Below are positions 63,066 through 64,000 of a DNA stretch of 64,000 bases, one piece after another (positions within the stretch are counted from its first letter, which is position 1; the number at the start of each line of letters is the position of its first letter). A program made the position numbers and the translations under genes. A model generated the notes under the pieces. It did not search any database. It saw only the letters and a list, made by a program, of their open reading frames with translations, and was not told where the DNA came from. Source of the stretch: Methylobacterium amylolyticum (GTDB lineage Bacteria > Pseudomonadota > Alphaproteobacteria > Rhizobiales > Beijerinckiaceae); the NCBI RefSeq assembly GCF_030700245.1, contig NZ_JAUYZI010000029.1:21268-85267 (forward strand), in the 5' to 3' direction.

Positions 63066-63142
63066 AGCTGGCGGGGTTGTCCTAGACGGGGGCGCGGGGC
63101 GTGGCAAGCCTGGAGGCGTGCCCGGGGCGCTGCGCCGCGGCG

Positions 63143-63586
63143 TCAGCGGGCCTGGAAGCCGGGGGTGCGGCCGGGCAGGCGCGGGACCTTGGTGCCGCGC
63201 GGCTCCACCGGGGCGGCGCAGGTGTAGGCGAACTCGGTCTTCAGCGGGTCGAACACCGTCTCGCCGGCGACCCGGCAGGTCTCCCGGGCGGTCTCGTCGA
63301 GATAGGCGCGGGCGGCGGCGCGGAACCGGCCGGTGCGGCTCGCCGCCGGGTCCGGATCGATGCGCAGGTCGTTGAGGTTGCAGCCCGCGACCTCGCGCAG
63401 GCCGTTCGAGACCACCAGCATCCGGCGCACCTGCCGGTTGTCGTAGATCTCGTAGGGCTCCTTGCAGCCGATGGTCACGACCTGCGGGGTCAGGGCGACG
63501 TAGGTCTTCGAGATGTAGGAGAAGCCGGTGGCGGTGCAGCCGGCGAGCGCCGGCAGGACCACGAGGAGAGCCGCGAGCCGCCGCAC
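63143..63586 (-). CDS. Small lipoprotein of unknown function
   Basis: A 147-residue lipoprotein. The signal peptide MRRLAALLVVLPALAGC carries a classic lipobox LAGC (C17). The mature part contains YISKTYVALTPQVVTIGCKEPYEIYDNRQVRRMLVVSNGLREV and further Cys (AGCNLNDL, ETCRVAG, AYTCAAP), four in all, likely two disulfides. The GTG start has a GGGGAGG site. Similar lipoproteins occur in Methylobacterium and Rhizobiales; the role is unknown. It does not look like TssJ. Confidence 0.8.
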   Translation of the reverse strand: MRRLAALLVVLPALAGCTATGFSYISKTYVALTPQVVTIGCKEPYEIYDNRQVRRMLVVSNGLREVAGCNLNDLRIDPDPAASRTGRFRAAARAYLDETARETCRVAGETVFDPLKTEFAYTCAAPVEPRGTKVPRLPGRTPGFQAR

Positions 63587-64000
63587 CGTGTCGCCTCCCC
63601 TGCCCCGTGATCCGCATGGCCCCGGCCCATTGAAACGGCCGCGCCGACGCGGTCAAGCTTCAAGCCCGGGGGCCGGTCCCCGCCGGGCGCCGGCTGTGGC
63701 CGCCGCGCCACCGGCCGGACATGGGTTCTCGCCCCCACCCGCCGCGGCGCCGGGGACATGGCCCAAATGGATCAGGGGACGCGGGACGCCGCGGGAGCCC
63801 TGGTCGTGTGACACACGCGGAAGCCGGCCCCCGCGGCGCCCCGTGGCCGACAGCCCCCGTCACCGGGGCCGCCGGCCATCTTGTCGTCGCGGTGTCTTCC
63901 AGCCCGCCCGGTCTACGCCCGCACGTGAGCGGTCTCGGACGGGGCGCCCGGCCCAGGAAGCATCGCTGCTCCCGGCTCGCGCCCCCGGAACCCGCATCGT
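63587..64000. other. Right-edge region without recognisable gene
   Basis: 414 bases with no frame showing coding bias, ribosome site or known family. The only structure seen is a perfect 13-base palindrome CGTGTG-A-CACACG at 63805-63817. The region is probably the upstream part of a gene beyond the window. Confidence 0.5.
63805..63817. promoter_or_regulatory. 13-base perfect palindrome
   Basis: CGTGTG (63805-63810), A (63811), CACACG (63812-63817). It lies in gene-free DNA and may be an operator for a gene beyond the right edge. Confidence 0.3.

Noticed and set aside
63143..63586. The lipoprotein as the missing TssJ
   Set aside because: It is distant from the T6SS operons and lacks the TssJ beta-sandwich wording; four Cys suggest a different fold.

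Overview
The window is very GC-rich (a little over 70% by eye), gene-dense DNA with strong G/C third-position bias and many GTG/TTG starts. The gene content (LOV hybrid histidine kinase, cobalamin riboswitch, Rhizobiales-type palindromic repeat, rhizobial-style type VI secretion locus) suggests an alphaproteobacterium of the Methylobacteriaceae (Methylobacterium or a close relative). This is inferred from gene families and composition, not from a database match.

Left part (1-22.2 kb): two divergent TonB-dependent receptors open the window. The right-hand one lies behind a clear cobalamin riboswitch and is translationally chained to an ABC-2 type ATPase and two DUF3526-like permeases (2226-8180). 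Housekeeping genes follow: histidine phosphatase, NAD(P)H-hydrate dehydratase, glutamine amidotransferase, LOV hybrid kinase and a YdcZ-type membrane protein. Next comes an OmpR-type two-component system, divergent from an OB-fold/PepSY-like envelope protein, with OmpR-like half-sites and a palindromic repeat between them. After it lie several small proteins, a probable small RNA with an intrinsic terminator (about 17140-17252), a PfkB sugar kinase divergent from a GntR/HutC regulator, and an M23 peptidase.

Central part (22.2-60 kb): an almost complete type VI secretion system (T6SS). The leftward arm runs ompA-like, tssA, tssB, tssC, hcp, tssE, tssF, tssG, clpV (tssH), then a GH73-like muramidase, a secreted candidate immunity protein, two small unknown proteins and a PAAR spike-tip protein. 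The rightward arm runs vgrG, a DUF6931-like protein, an exported caspase-like protein and an autotransporter. A second rightward block carries tssK, tssL (with OmpA domain), tssM, tagF, pppA, ppkA and a membrane-anchored lytic transglycosylase whose N-terminus is a transposase-like zinc ribbon. The fha (tagH) gene lies just beyond, after one oppositely oriented gene. No TssJ lipoprotein is visible, and the kinase/phosphatase/FHA set implies threonine-phosphorylation control as in Agrobacterium-type systems.

Right part (60-64 kb): a TPR-methyltransferase, a metallophosphoesterase, a small secreted protein, tRNA-Gln(TTG) and a lipoprotein; the last 400 bases hold no convincing gene.

The observations most worth follow-up are the zinc-ribbon/SLT fusion inside the T6SS operon, the muramidase plus overlapping secreted protein as an effector/immunity pair, the vgrG-caspase-autotransporter cassette, and the riboswitch-controlled TonB receptor with an ABC-2 (not BtuCD) transporter. 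No CRISPR array or intact insertion sequence was seen.
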